The notes: generated by a model from the sequence alone, not told the origin. Shown: positions 35,752-45,579, numbered from the stretch's first letter. The stretch: DNA of 64,000 nt from DATFFO01 sp963772815 (GCA_963772815.1 CAVYYV010000004.1:372001-436000); one strand, 5' to 3'. Program-made: numbers and translations.

Positions 35752-36916
35752 GTTCGAGTGGAGTGAGGACCCCTGGGGAGAGGACCGGGAGCCGGCCAAT
35801 GGTCCCGAGTTGATGGAGGCGGTGGCTGCGGCCTGGTTCAAAGTGGATGAGGTCCGGCTGGATGCACTCGAACGGGTCGCTGCCCTGGATTCTTCAGAGG
35901 GTTTCCGTTATGACGGTTACACGTCCACATCTTCCTTTCTGACTCACCGCTGCGGGATGGGAGTCAAAGAAGCCCGCCGGACCGTGTTCCTGGCTCGAGC
36001 CGTGGCGGAGCTGGCCTATTCGGTCAAACTGGTCCGCACCGGCGACCTGACGCTGTCTCAGTTCGAGCTGCTGGCCCATGCCTGGTCTAAGCATCCTGAG
36101 GCGTTCGCCACCGACGAAGCAACTCTGGCCCAATCAGTGGTCGGTCTGTCCTGGGCCGACACACGGCGGGCGGTCACCTACTGGCGTTGCCTCTACCAAG
36201 AACCGGTCGAGATCTCCGACCCGGAACCCTCCCGAGTGCACTCCTCTAAAACGTTCGGAGGGCGGGGACGTCTCGACGGTGATTTGACCCCCGAAGACCA
36301 CAACCTGTTGGAAACCGCCCTGGAACCGTTGATCTCCGAAATCGTCGAATCCACCCCCAAAGACCAGCTTCCCCCCAGGTCGATACTCAGAGCCCAAGTG
36401 TTGGCCGAACTGATCCGCCGCCACCTCACCTCGAACCAGTCGCCGTCCGATCACGGCAACCGACCCCAAGTGGCGGTGGTGGTCCCCTGGGACACCCTCC
36501 GAGGCGACAACGACCAGCCCGCCCACCTCACCGACGGGACCCTCATCTCCGCTGCCGACGCCCGCCGTCTCGCCTGCGACGCCAAAGTATGTCGCCTCCT
36601 CACCGGACCCAACTCCGAAATCCTCGACCTAGGCAGAAGCAAACGCACCGTATCGGCCCCCCAATGGCGAGCCCTGGTACTACGGGACCGCCATTGCCGG
36701 TTCCGCGGCTGTTACCGGCCCGCCTCCTGGTGCGACGCCCACCACCTCCTCCCCTGGGACCAACTCGGCCGAACCGACCTGTCCGACATGTGCCTCCTCT
36801 GCCGGTACCACCACACCCTCATCCACCGCCAAGGCTGGACAATCACCAACCAAGGCCAAGGCGTCCTCGTCTTCACCCGACCCGACGGAACCACCCTCCC
36901 CAACGGACCGCCCTAG
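35738..36916 (+). CDS. DUF222 / 13E12-repeat family HNH endonuclease
   Basis: About 392 residues. The N-terminal DUF222 region (about 20-290) has YDGYTSTSSFLTHRCGMGVKEARRTVFLARA and DLTLSQFELLAHAW. The C-terminal HNH domain has LRDRHCRFRGC, CDAHHLLPW (the His pair) and LCRYHHTLIH, with Cys pairs for structural zinc. This is the family found in many copies in actinobacteria (REP13E12 in mycobacteria), possibly mobile. ATG 35738 fits a leaderless message; TTG 35723 is the alternative. The 3' two thirds are strikingly C-rich and G-poor on the coding strand compared with neighbours. Confidence 0.88.
   Translation: MGEHTFEWSEDPWGEDREPANGPELMEAVAAAWFKVDEVRLDALERVAALDSSEGFRYDGYTSTSSFLTHRCGMGVKEARRTVFLARAVAELAYSVKLVRTGDLTLSQFELLAHAWSKHPEAFATDEATLAQSVVGLSWADTRRAVTYWRCLYQEPVEISDPEPSRVHSSKTFGGRGRLDGDLTPEDHNLLETALEPLISEIVESTPKDQLPPRSILRAQVLAELIRRHLTSNQSPSDHGNRPQVAVVVPWDTLRGDNDQPAHLTDGTLISAADARRLACDAKVCRLLTGPNSEILDLGRSKRTVSAPQWRALVLRDRHCRFRGCYRPASWCDAHHLLPWDQLGRTDLSDMCLLCRYHHTLIHRQGWTITNQGQGVLVFTRPDGTTLPNGPP
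35743..35756. promoter_or_regulatory. Candidate LexA (SOS) box at the start of the HNH gene
   Basis: CGAACATACGTTCG, followed by A, matches the mycobacterial/Bacillus-type SOS box CGAAC-N4-GTTCG in all ten fixed positions. It begins five bases into the coding region, or at about +6 if the transcript is leaderless, where a bound LexA would block transcription. LexA control of 13E12-repeat family genes has been reported in M. tuberculosis. Confidence 0.6.
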
Positions 36917-36986
36917 ATCTGGGGGCCCAATCGGGCTCCGAGTAACACCCTCGCCATCGACACCACCCGCTACTAGCTTCAGCCGA

Positions 36987-37730
36987 ATGCAGCTGTTCGA
37001 CGTCGATGAGACCTTCGGTGACGACTACATGTATTTCTACGAGTCGTTTCTGACCGAGGACCGGTCGCGTTCGGACGCCGACCGAATCATGGAACTCCTG
37101 GATCTCCAGGAAGGAGAGTCGGTGCTGGACGCCCCCTGCGGCCATGGTCGGATCTCCAACATCCTGGCGGCTCGGGGCCTGGAGATGACCGGCGTCGACA
37201 TCACGGATCAGTTCCTCGACCTGGCCCGTCAGCGGGCCGACGAATACGATGTGCAGGTTGACTATCGCAGCGGCGACCTGCGCGACCTGCCCGTCGAGGG
37301 GCCGTTCGATGCCGTCATCTGCTGGTTCACCTCGTTCGGCTATTTCGACGATCCCGACAACATCAGGGTTCTGAGGGAGTTTTCCCGAGTGCTGCGGCAA
37401 GGCGGGCGGCTCGGGATCGAGATGATGCACCACGACGGCATCGTCCGGCGCTTCACCCCGGCCCCCTTCTCATCGGTGCTGTATCGGGGTGATGACGCCA
37501 TGATCGACTCGTCCATCTTCGATGCCACGACGGGTCGGATGATCACCGACCGGGTGGTCTATCGGGGAGGGGAGGTGCGCAGGAGCCGCCACCAGGTTCG
37601 TCTGCCTGCCTTACCCGAGCTCCGGGTTTGGCTGCAGGAGGCAGGGTTCACCGACGCCCGCTTCCTGGGGCCCGAGGGAGTGCCTCCGACCGTGGACGAC
37701 TCCCGAGTCGTCGTGCTGGCCACCCGCTGA
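36987..37730 (+). CDS. Class I SAM-dependent methyltransferase
   Basis: A 247-residue methylase. Motif I is SVLDAPCGHGRISNILAARG, motif II is TGVDITDQFLDLAR, and motif IV is FDAVICWFTSFGYFDD, then VLRQGGRLGIEMMHHDG. The GYF segment is typical of small-molecule methylases. The substrate is unknown. It is convergent with etfA across an eight-base gap; its upstream neighbour is the HNH gene. Confidence 0.88.
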   Translation: MQLFDVDETFGDDYMYFYESFLTEDRSRSDADRIMELLDLQEGESVLDAPCGHGRISNILAARGLEMTGVDITDQFLDLARQRADEYDVQVDYRSGDLRDLPVEGPFDAVICWFTSFGYFDDPDNIRVLREFSRVLRQGGRLGIEMMHHDGIVRRFTPAPFSSVLYRGDDAMIDSSIFDATTGRMITDRVVYRGGEVRRSRHQVRLPALPELRVWLQEAGFTDARFLGPEGVPPTVDDSRVVVLATR

Positions 37731-37738
37731 GAGGCAGC

Positions 37739-38689
37739 TCAGCGGCTCTCCAGTGCCTCGATCAGTTTGGGGAGTACGTTGTGCACGTCACCGACCACAC
37801 CCAGGTCCGCCACACCGAAGATGGGGGCGTCGGGGTCCTTGTTGATGGCGATGATGGTGTTGGAGTCCTTCATCCCTACCAGGTGCTGCATGGCTCCTGA
37901 GATCCCCGCCGCAATGTAGACATTCGGTTTGACCGTCTTTCCCGTCTGTCCCACCTGTTTGGCATAGGGGACCCACCCCGCGTCCACGATGGCCCGGGTG
38001 GCCCCGGTAGCGGCACCGAGTTGCTTGGCCAGCTTCTCGATCATGTCGTAGGCCTCGGCTGAGCCCAGCCCCCTGCCGCCCGAGACGATCACCTCGGCGT
38101 CGCCCAGTTGCGGACCTTCCCGTTCCTCCACGTGATGCTCCGTAATGACGGCCGATGCTCGACCCGCATCGGGCAGCTCCAATTGGGCGACTTCGGGCGA
38201 CCCGCCATCCGCGGGCTCGGCCGGAAATGACTTGGGCCGGACGATCACCAGGTAGGGGCCGACGCCATCGATCTCCGCCCTGGCCAGTTGGGTTCCGCCA
38301 AATATCTCGTGGGTTGTCACGACCCGCCCATCGATGATGTCGATGTCGGAGGCGTTGGACAGAACCGAAGCGCCCAGACGTGCTGCCAGCCGGCCGGCCA
38401 CGTCCCGGTCGGTGTAGGCCTGCCCGAACAGGATCACATCGGGTGCTTCGCTCTGAACCATGTTCGCCATTGCCGCCGCGACGGGTGCAGCGGCCAGCGA
38501 GTCGCCGAGGTCGGCGTGCAGCACGCGGGAAGCGCCGTAGGCGCCCAACGTGGCGAAGGCCTCGTCGTGTCCCTCTCCCAGATAGACGGCGGTGACGTCA
38601 CCCAGGGTCCTTGCCTTGGTGAGCAGTTCCAGGCCCAGAGTCGAGGGAGCCCCAGCGTCTTCCTCCATGAATACCCATACGTTGGCCAT
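37739..38689 (-). CDS. etfA: Electron transfer flavoprotein alpha subunit
   Basis: Carries electrons from acyl-CoA dehydrogenases to the quinone pool together with EtfB. The 316-residue protein has an N-terminal ETF fold (WVFMEEDAGAPSTLGLELL) and the FAD domain VSGGRGLGSAEAYDMIEKLA, GQTGKTVKPNVYIAAGISG and AINKDPDAPIFGVADLGVVGD. A ribosome site (AAGGAAGG) lies inside the end of etfB, and only one base separates the genes. An enoyl-CoA hydratase at 52-53 kb could belong to the same fatty-acid catabolism. Confidence 0.95.
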   Translation of the reverse strand: MANVWVFMEEDAGAPSTLGLELLTKARTLGDVTAVYLGEGHDEAFATLGAYGASRVLHADLGDSLAAAPVAAAMANMVQSEAPDVILFGQAYTDRDVAGRLAARLGASVLSNASDIDIIDGRVVTTHEIFGGTQLARAEIDGVGPYLVIVRPKSFPAEPADGGSPEVAQLELPDAGRASAVITEHHVEEREGPQLGDAEVIVSGGRGLGSAEAYDMIEKLAKQLGAATGATRAIVDAGWVPYAKQVGQTGKTVKPNVYIAAGISGAMQHLVGMKDSNTIIAINKDPDAPIFGVADLGVVGDVHNVLPKLIEALESR

Positions 38690-38690
38690 C

Positions 38691-39449
38691 TCAGATCACC
38701 TTCCTTTCTTCGAGCAGCTTGATGATCTCGAGATGGGCTTCCCCCTCGTCCTCGATCTTGACGCCCGCCTCTCTCGGAGGAGCGTGTTCGACGGATGCGA
38801 CGTGCTGGTGGGTGGCCGTCTCCACCCCCAGATCCGAAGCGGTGAGGGTCACCACCTCTTTCTTCTTGGCATCCATGATCCCCTTGAAGGTCGGGTAGCG
38901 CGGCTCAACCACACCTGCCGTCACCGACACCACCGCCGGCAGGGAGGCGGTGACGACGTCATAGCCCGATGCGGTCTGGCGGTTGACGGTCACTGTTCCG
39001 TCGCCGGCGGCAACCTTGGTGGCATATGTCAATGCGGGGACGTCGAGTAGCTCGGCCAGCATCTGGGGCAGCACACCCGAGTATCCATCTGTGGATTCGG
39101 TGCCCGTGATGACCAGGTCGAACTCCTCGTTCGAGAGTGCGGCTGCCAGGGCTCGGGCGGTGGTAAGAGCGTCGGACCCCTCGAGCCCGGAATCTTCGAT
39201 CAGGATGGCCCGATCCGCTCCCATCGCCAGTGCCTGGCGGATTCCTTGCATCGAGCCCCTCGGGCCCATGCTGATCAGAGTGACCGTGCCTTCGTCTTCC
39301 TGGGCGATCTGGAGACCCATCTCAACGCCGTACCGGTCGGTGTCGTCGAGAACTTGCTCCTCGGGCCTGACCAGGTAGTGGGTTTCGGGATCCAGTTCGT
39401 AGGAGCTGGCCGGGTCGGGGATCTGCTTGGCGCAGACGACCACGTGCAT
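38691..39449 (-). CDS. etfB: Electron transfer flavoprotein beta subunit
   Basis: Partner of EtfA; it binds AMP. The 252-residue protein starts MHVVVCAKQIPDPASSYELD and has VEMGLQIAQED, ALAMGADRAILIED and VITGTESTDGYSGVLPQMLAELL. The signature VEPRYPTFKGIMDAKKKEV is intact. A GAAGGAG ribosome site precedes the ATG. The 93 bases upstream (39450-39542) should hold the etfBA promoter; TAGCAT near 39489 on the minus strand is a weak -10 candidate. Confidence 0.95.
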   Translation of the reverse strand: MHVVVCAKQIPDPASSYELDPETHYLVRPEEQVLDDTDRYGVEMGLQIAQEDEGTVTLISMGPRGSMQGIRQALAMGADRAILIEDSGLEGSDALTTARALAAALSNEEFDLVITGTESTDGYSGVLPQMLAELLDVPALTYATKVAAGDGTVTVNRQTASGYDVVTASLPAVVSVTAGVVEPRYPTFKGIMDAKKKEVVTLTASDLGVETATHQHVASVEHAPPREAGVKIEDEGEAHLEIIKLLEERKVI

Positions 39450-39542
39450 AGCGCTACTCCTTCATGTCGGTTGGGTGCCCGATGCTACCGGCCTGGGGGA
39501 AATTGACTAACTGCTCAAAATGGGAGCGTTGACGTCGAGTGT

Positions 39543-40841
39543 TCAGGTGATGCGCTCGTGGATCAACTCGACTGCCTGGGGAGGTTCGTCGGAGATGGTC
39601 CAGGCTTCCCGGGCCAAGGCCAGGACGTCGCTCACGTCGCCCGGTCGGTGGGTGAGTATCGCCAGCACCTGGCCATCTTGGACCTGATCGCCGCGTTTTG
39701 CCCTCAGCTCGATTCCGACTCCAGGGTCGATGTCGTCTTCCTTGCGCTTCCTCCCCGCCCCCAGGCGCATGGCCGCCACGCCCAGGGAGCGGGCATCGCA
39801 GCGACTCACATAGCCGCCTCTGGGTGCCGTGATCTCCAGTATCTGGTCCGCCATGGGCAGGATGGAGCGGTCCTCCACGACGGCGGGGTTGCCGCCATGG
39901 GCAGCCACCATGCACTGGAAACGCTCCAGGGCTTCACCCGATCCGATCGCATGGTCGATTCTGTGATCGGGGTCGGTGACCCCCGCCACCTCCAGCATCG
40001 CCTTCGCCAGGGCCCGGGTCACTTCGATTAGATCCGGGGGCCCGCCACCGGCCAGCACGTCGATCGATTCGGCGATCTCGTTCGAGTTGCCGACCATCAG
40101 GCCGAGAGGCTGGTTCATGTCGGTGATCACGGCTGTGGTGCTGACCTCGTGGGCGGCGCCTATCCCGACCATGGTCTGGGCCAAAAGCCGCGCTCGCCCG
40201 ATGTCGGTCATGAACGCGCCGGACCCCACTTTCACGTCGAGCACCAACCCGTCGAGGTCTTCGGCCAGCTTCTTGGACATGATCGAAGAGGCGATCAGGG
40301 GTATCGACTCGACAGTCCCGGTGGAATCCCTCAGGGCGTACAGCTTGCGGTCGGCCGGCACCAGTGACTCGGACTGGCCCGCCATGACCAGCCCGCACTC
40401 GGCGAGGACGTCGTGGAACCTCGTCGGGTCGAGCTCCGTCGTGAATCCGGGTATCGACTCCAGCTTGTCGAGCGTGCCGCCCGTGTGGCCCAGGCCCCGG
40501 CCCGACATCATCGGAACCGCTACTCCGCACGCAGCCACGATGGGGGCCAGGGGGATCGAAACCTTGTCGCCCACGCCTCCGGTGGAATGCTTGTCGACCT
40601 TGGGCAGCGGGATGTCCGACAAATCCAGCACCCGACCCGAATGGAGCATGGCATCGGTCCAGGCGGCCAATTCTTCGTCATCCAGCCCGTTCAGGAACAC
40701 TGCCATGGCCATGGCGGCCATCTGGTAGTCGGTAACGACACCGTCGGTGTACGAGGCGATCAGCCAGGAGATCTCCTGGGAGCTCAGCTTGCCCTTGTCC
40801 CGCTTTCGTTGGATCAGGTCGACGGTGTTGGGAGAGGCCAT
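39543..40841 (-). CDS. deoA: Thymidine (pyrimidine-nucleoside) phosphorylase
   Basis: Splits thymidine or other pyrimidine nucleosides with phosphate in salvage. The 432-residue protein has the family signature DKHSTGGVGDKVSIPLAP, then MMSGRGLGHTGGTLDKLESI, DVKVGSGAFM and a C-terminal barrel-sandwich domain (RAKRGDQVQDGQVLAIL). It starts IQRKRDKGKLSSQEI. Whether it prefers thymidine or uridine cannot be told. It works in the same pathway as cdd at 33.2 kb. Confidence 0.94.
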   Translation of the reverse strand: MASPNTVDLIQRKRDKGKLSSQEISWLIASYTDGVVTDYQMAAMAMAVFLNGLDDEELAAWTDAMLHSGRVLDLSDIPLPKVDKHSTGGVGDKVSIPLAPIVAACGVAVPMMSGRGLGHTGGTLDKLESIPGFTTELDPTRFHDVLAECGLVMAGQSESLVPADRKLYALRDSTGTVESIPLIASSIMSKKLAEDLDGLVLDVKVGSGAFMTDIGRARLLAQTMVGIGAAHEVSTTAVITDMNQPLGLMVGNSNEIAESIDVLAGGGPPDLIEVTRALAKAMLEVAGVTDPDHRIDHAIGSGEALERFQCMVAAHGGNPAVVEDRSILPMADQILEITAPRGGYVSRCDARSLGVAAMRLGAGRKRKEDDIDPGVGIELRAKRGDQVQDGQVLAILTHRPGDVSDVLALAREAWTISDEPPQAVELIHERIT

Positions 40842-40919
40842 TCGATATCAAGGTTATGCGGGCTGCCGACAGATGGACAGCGGACGCAACAGCCCCGACC
40901 GGCCCAGCGAGCACGGTTC

Positions 40920-41177
40920 CTAGGCACGCCGCTCCGGCAGGACTCGGGCGTCGGCCACACGTATGCCTTCTGCCCGAAGGAGCTCCGCCTGGTGGCCCGG
41001 ACTGGGCGACCGAAGGTGCCCGCCCGCGCCCACCACCCTCCACCATGGGACCTCGAATGTGGTGGTGCGCAATACCGAGCCCACCGCCCGGGCCGCCCCG
41101 GGAAAGCCCGCCTGTTCGGCCACCTCGCCGTAAGTGACGACTTCTCCTGGTCCCAGAGCCGACAACACGTCGATCAC
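40920..41177 (-). CDS. Alkyltransferase-like protein (MGMT family without catalytic Cys)
   Basis: An 85-residue protein equal to the C-terminal DNA-binding domain of O6-alkylguanine transferases: IDVLSALGPGEVVTYGEVAEQAG, PGAARAVGSVLR, and PWWRVV where transferases have PCHRVV. The reactive Cys is Trp, as in alkyltransferase-like (ATL) proteins that flag alkylated guanine for nucleotide-excision repair; the His after it is also replaced, by a second Trp. The start is GTG 41177; the frame is open above this but without a standard start. It follows ppc on the same strand after 28 bases. Confidence 0.82.
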   Translation of the reverse strand: MIDVLSALGPGEVVTYGEVAEQAGFPGAARAVGSVLRTTTFEVPWWRVVGAGGHLRSPSPGHQAELLRAEGIRVADARVLPERRA

Positions 41178-41205
41178 AGCCGCTTCGAAGTCGCGCTTCA
41201 GGGCT

Positions 41206-43934
41206 TCACCCCGTATTGCGCATCCCGGCTGCTATGCCATTTACGGTCAGGAGAAGAGCGCGATGTAGCTGCGGATCGGCACTCGAGCCGCTCCTCGCCC
41301 GTGCCAGAAGCGAGGCCTGGAGGTAATTGATCGGGTCGAGATAGGTGTCGCGCACTCGCAAGGTGCGCTGCAACAGGGGGTTGGTAGCCAGTAGCTCGTC
41401 CTGGCCGGTGAGGCGCAGGACTTCTTCGACGGTCCGGTCGTGCTCCTCGGTGACCATGTGAAACACACGGCGGTGCTGAGGCTCGACCAGGAGCTCCACG
41501 TAGCGGTGAGCAATGTCCAGATCGGTCTTGAACAACGTCATCTCGACGTTGGAGATGAATGTCTGCACGAAGAGCCATTCGCGGTCATGTCGTCGAGGAC
41601 GTCTCCGTAGCCGGCCTCGCGGGCAGCCGCCAGCCCGGTGCCCACTCCGTACCATCCGGGGACGATCTGACGGGATTGAGTCCACCCGAACACCCAGGGT
41701 ATGGCCCTCAGGTCGTTGAGACTTCCGCCTCCTCCGGGCCGGCGAGAGGGCCGGGACCCGATGTTCATCTCTCCCAGCTCCTCGACCGGCGTGGAGCCGA
41801 GGAAGTAGGGGACCAGAGAAGGGTCGTCGACGAGGTGGCGGTATGCGTCGTAGGCGGCTCCCGAGAAGACCTCCATTGCCTCGGTCCAGCGGTCGAGCAC
41901 CTGGGTGGGCTGGCGCGACACACGATGCAGCAGCGACGCCTCCAGCACCGATGCCAGGGCGAGCTGCAGGTTGCGAGCCGCCAGGCGGGGAAGCCCGTAC
42001 TTGTCCGAAACGACCTCGCCCTGCTCGGTGACCTTGATCGGTCCGTCGATGGTTCCGAACGGCTGAGCCAGTATGGCGGCGTGGGTTGGGCCCCCGCCCC
42101 GCCCGATGGTCCCGCCGCGACCGTGGAAGAGACGCAAGGTGACTCCGTGGCTCTGAGCCGCATTCCGCAACACCCGCTGCGCCTTGTAGATCTCCCATTG
42201 CGAGGTGGTGATGCCACCTGCCTTGTTGGAATCGGAGTACCCGAGCATGACCTCCTGAACGTCGCCTCTCAGGGAGACCAGGCGGCGATAGCTCGGTTCA
42301 GAGAGGAGGTCCTCGAGCAGCTGGCCGGCGGCGCGAAGGTCTGTGATCGTCTCGACGAGTGGCACCAGGCCGATTCGGGCCACGCCCTGGGCCAGATCAA
42401 CCAGCCCCGCCTCCCGGGCCAGCACCGCTGCACCGAGGACGTCGGCCGGGCCGGCGGTCATGGAGATCACGTAGGACTCGATCACCTGGGGCCCATACCG
42501 GTCCTGGGCGGTGCGTATCGCGTCGAAGGTGCCCAACGTCCGCTCCGCACGGTCTTCGAGCCGTGTGGCCGGCGAAGACAGTGGGCGCAGGCCCGCCAGC
42601 TCGGCGGCGAGGAGAGCTGCCCGATCCCGCGCCTCCATTCGGCCGAAGTCGATGCCCAGGCGGCCATAGAGCTGTGTCAGGGCGTCGGTGTGCCGGCGGG
42701 CATGCTCGCGCACGTCCATCGTGGCCAGATGAAATCCGAACGTGTCCACATTGCGCATCAGACGCCGGAGGACACCATCGGCTATCAGTCGTCCGCGGTG
42801 CTCCGTCAGGCTCTCATACATGAGAGCCAGCTCGGTGCGCAGCCCATCCGGCCCCGGGTAGTCCAAGCCTTCTACGTGGCGAGTGCCTTTCAGGATCCGT
42901 TGGCGGGTGTTGATCAAACGCTGGTGAATGAAGGCACACTTGAGCCGGTACGGCTCCTCCGAGTTGAGGTGCCCGAAGCGGTCCCAAACAGTCGGCAGCA
43001 ACTCACGGTCCCTGACGAGTGAATCGGCGAGATCGGTCGTCACATCCTGGATCCGGCTGGAAGTGGAGAGCTCTTCGGCTACTGACTCGACGGAGGACAC
43101 GATCGCTCGCAGACCCCGATCATGTTGCATCTCCAACACGGCGAGGGTCACCTCGGGCGTCACTGCCGGGTTGCCGTCGCGATCTCCTCCGACCCATGTC
43201 CCGAAGCGGATCGGCGTCGCGTCGTGTCCCTCGGACCAAATGCGGCTGATCTGGCGAGCCGCTTCCTCGCCCAGGGTGGGAAGAACATCGGCGAACAGGA
43301 GATCGAAGTAGAACGCCATCGATTTCGCCTCGTCCATGGGCTCGGGCCGATCCATCCGCAGCTCGTCGGTCTGCCAGATCTGATCGATCAGCTCTGCCAC
43401 TCGCCGATCGATGCGGTTCTGAGCCTCGTCGGTGGCGCGCGGATCGAGACGTTCGTCGAGGAGATCCGCCAGTGTGCGGAGCTTGGTCAGAATCGTGCGA
43501 CGGGCTGCTTCGGTGGGGTGTGCCGTGAAGACCGGCCGAAGCTCGAGCCGGGCCAGAACACTCCCCATGAGCTCCGGATCCAAGTCTGCTGCGATGATCC
43601 GGTCGATCGTGTCTGCCAGCGAGTTCTCGCGCTCACTGCCCGCCAGGTCCCCGACACGATGAACCTGCTCTGCGACGTTGGCCAGATAGAAGTAGGCGGT
43701 GAAGGCACGCATCAGCTGGATCGTGTCCTCCAGGGCCAGATCACCGAGAAGCTGGTCGAGCTCTTTACCGGCCTGGGGGTCCTCCTCCTGACGGATGCGT
43801 TTGGTCAACCCCCTGACCCGTTCCACCAGGTTGAGGAGGTCCGGGCCGTGCTGGCGTGTGAGGGCCTCGCCCAGCTGCGTCCCAAGGCGCCTGATGTCGG
43901 CTCTGAGCTGCTCGTCCCGCTCGTGATCGGTCAC
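41206..43934 (-). CDS. ppc: Phosphoenolpyruvate carboxylase, frameshifted near the 3' end
   Basis: Carboxylates PEP to oxaloacetate to refill the TCA cycle. About 900 residues in all. It has FTAHPTEAARRTIL (catalytic His), WVGGDRDGNPAVTPEV, VMLGYSDSNKAGG, and LFHGRGGTIGRGGGPTHAAI. At 41579-41586 the frame changes: one frame ends soon after YGDVLDDM, while the next carries EWLFVQTFISNVEMTLFKTD on to the normal C-terminus LLLTVNGIAAGMRNTG. One missing base explains this. GTG 43934 is the chosen start; 43973 is an upstream alternative. Confidence 0.93.
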
Positions 43935-44022
43935 TGTCGTGACCTTACCGAGGTCACTCTGCCCAATCGCCACCGGGGTCGGTGTGGCGTGAGAGTCCCC
44001 AGCCGGTACCGTTCAGAGGGAC

Positions 44023-45360
44023 ATGTTCGACTCATTGAGCCAGCGCTTCGAAGGGATCTTTGCCACATTGCGCGGCAAAGGGAGACTGTCCGAGGCAGAT
44101 GTGCAGGCCGCGCTCCGGGAGGTGCGCCTGGCCCTGCTCGAGGCCGACGTCAACGTAGCGGTGGTCAAGACTTTCCTGTCCCGCGTGCGTGAGCGGGCGC
44201 TGCAGGCCGAAGTGTCGAAGAGCCTCACTCCGGGCCAGCAAGTGATCAAGATCGTGCACGAGGAGCTGATCGCAACGCTGGGCGGGAGCACCGCGGGGTT
44301 GAGGCAGGCGAACCCGCCCGTCACGATCCTGATGGTGGGACTGCAAGGCTCCGGTAAGACCACGACCGCGGCCAAGCTGGCCAAATATCTCAGAGGCAAG
44401 GGCCGCCGCCCGATGCTGGTGGCCGCGGACCTGCAAGAGACCCGGCCGCGATCGACCAGCTGGAAACGCTGGGCGGCCGGGTTGGCGTGCCCGTGTTCGC
44501 CGAACGGAAGTCGAAGCCCGCCAAGGTGGTCAAAGAAGCCCTCAAGGAGGCTGCGAAGGCCGGGAACGACGTGGTGATAGTCGACACGGCCGGACGCTTG
44601 CAGATAGATCAAGCCCTGATGAAGGAGTTGGCAGAGGTGTCTAAGGCCGCCGACCCTGCGGAGACGCTTCTCGTGGTGGATGCCATGACGGGACAGGATG
44701 CCGTCAACGTGGCCCGTGGATTCAGCGATCACACCCAACTGACCGGCATCGTCCTTTCCAAGCTCGACGGGGATGCTCGGGGCGGCGCGGCCATCTCCGT
44801 CCGGGAGGTCACCGGCGCCCCCGTCAAGTTCGCCGGCGTGGGAGAGGGGCTCGACGACCTGGAGCCGTTTCATCCAGATCGTATGGCCTCCAGGATCCTG
44901 GGAATGGGCGACGTCATGACTCTGATCGAGAAGGCGGAAGCCAATTTCGACGCGGACGAGGCGGAACAGGCCGCCCAGAAGATGCAGAAGGGCCAGTTCA
45001 CGCTGGAGGACTTCCTCGATCAGTTCCAGCAGGTCAAGAAGATGGGCCCGCTGGGTGACATCCTCGCCATGCTGCCCGGAGCCGGGTCGATGTTGCGCGA
45101 CGTGGAAGTCGACGATCGCGACGTGACCCGGATCGAGGCGATAATCCACTCCATGACCCCTGACGAACGCCGAAATCCCAAGCTGATCAACGGGAGCCGC
45201 AAGCGTCGAATCGCGGTGGGGGTCCGGGACCCGGCCTCAGGACGTGAACAACCTGCTCAAGCAGTTCACCGACGCCCAGAAGATGATGAAGATGGTGATG
45301 GGCGGGAAGACCATTCCCGGGTTGTCGGGGTTGATGGGAGGCGGTCGGGGCCGGGGCTGA
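44023..45360 (+). CDS. ffh: Signal recognition particle protein Ffh, twice frameshifted
   Basis: The SRP GTPase that binds signal sequences with 4.5S RNA. Segment 1 (44023 to about 44440) has the N domain and G1 VGLQGSGKTTTAAKLAKYL. Segment 2, one base away, has IDQLETLGG, VVIVDTAGRLQID, LSKLDGDARGGAAISV and the M domain start GMGDVMTLIEKAE. Segment 3, after a shift in the GGGGG near 45216-45222, has VNNLLKQFTDAQKMMKM and ends GLMGGGRGRG with TGA 45358-45360. Joined, the segments give a normal Ffh of about 445 residues. An essential gene is unlikely to be truly broken twice. It precedes rpsP in the usual order. Confidence 0.93.
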
Positions 45361-45407
45361 AGCCGAGGTCGATGTGCGGTCGAATAGGTGGCCACCGCGC
45401 GGGTTGT

Positions 45408-45413
45408 TATGAT
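45408..45413 (+). promoter_or_regulatory. Candidate -10 box for the rpsP operon
   Basis: TATGAT lies 167 bases before the rpsP ATG in the 219-base gap after ffh. A matching -35 is not clear. The rest of 45361-45579 is leader sequence in which I recognise no gene or known RNA. Confidence 0.4.
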
Positions 45414-45579
45414 TACGTGCTCCGGTGACGCGTATCCCTCACGGGGACGTTGCCAAGGCTCCTGCCTCGCCGACGGTCCTCCTAACGTGCCCGGACGAAG
45501 TCAATCCAGAATGTAGAAGCGTGCCCGCCCGCCATTCGGCCTCACCCTGGGCGGTATCGGGCACACGAGAGGTGAATCG

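Noticed and set aside
40413..41330. 305-codon plus-strand open frame
   Set aside because: Antisense to deoA and the ATL gene; no domain seen.
41591..42198. Minus-strand frame upstream of the shifted ppc tail
   Set aside because: Arg/Gly-rich out-of-frame reading of ppc; only the part below about 41590 is real coding sequence.
43122..44192. 356-codon plus-strand open frame
   Set aside because: Antisense to ppc and overlapping the start of ffh; no recognisable motif.
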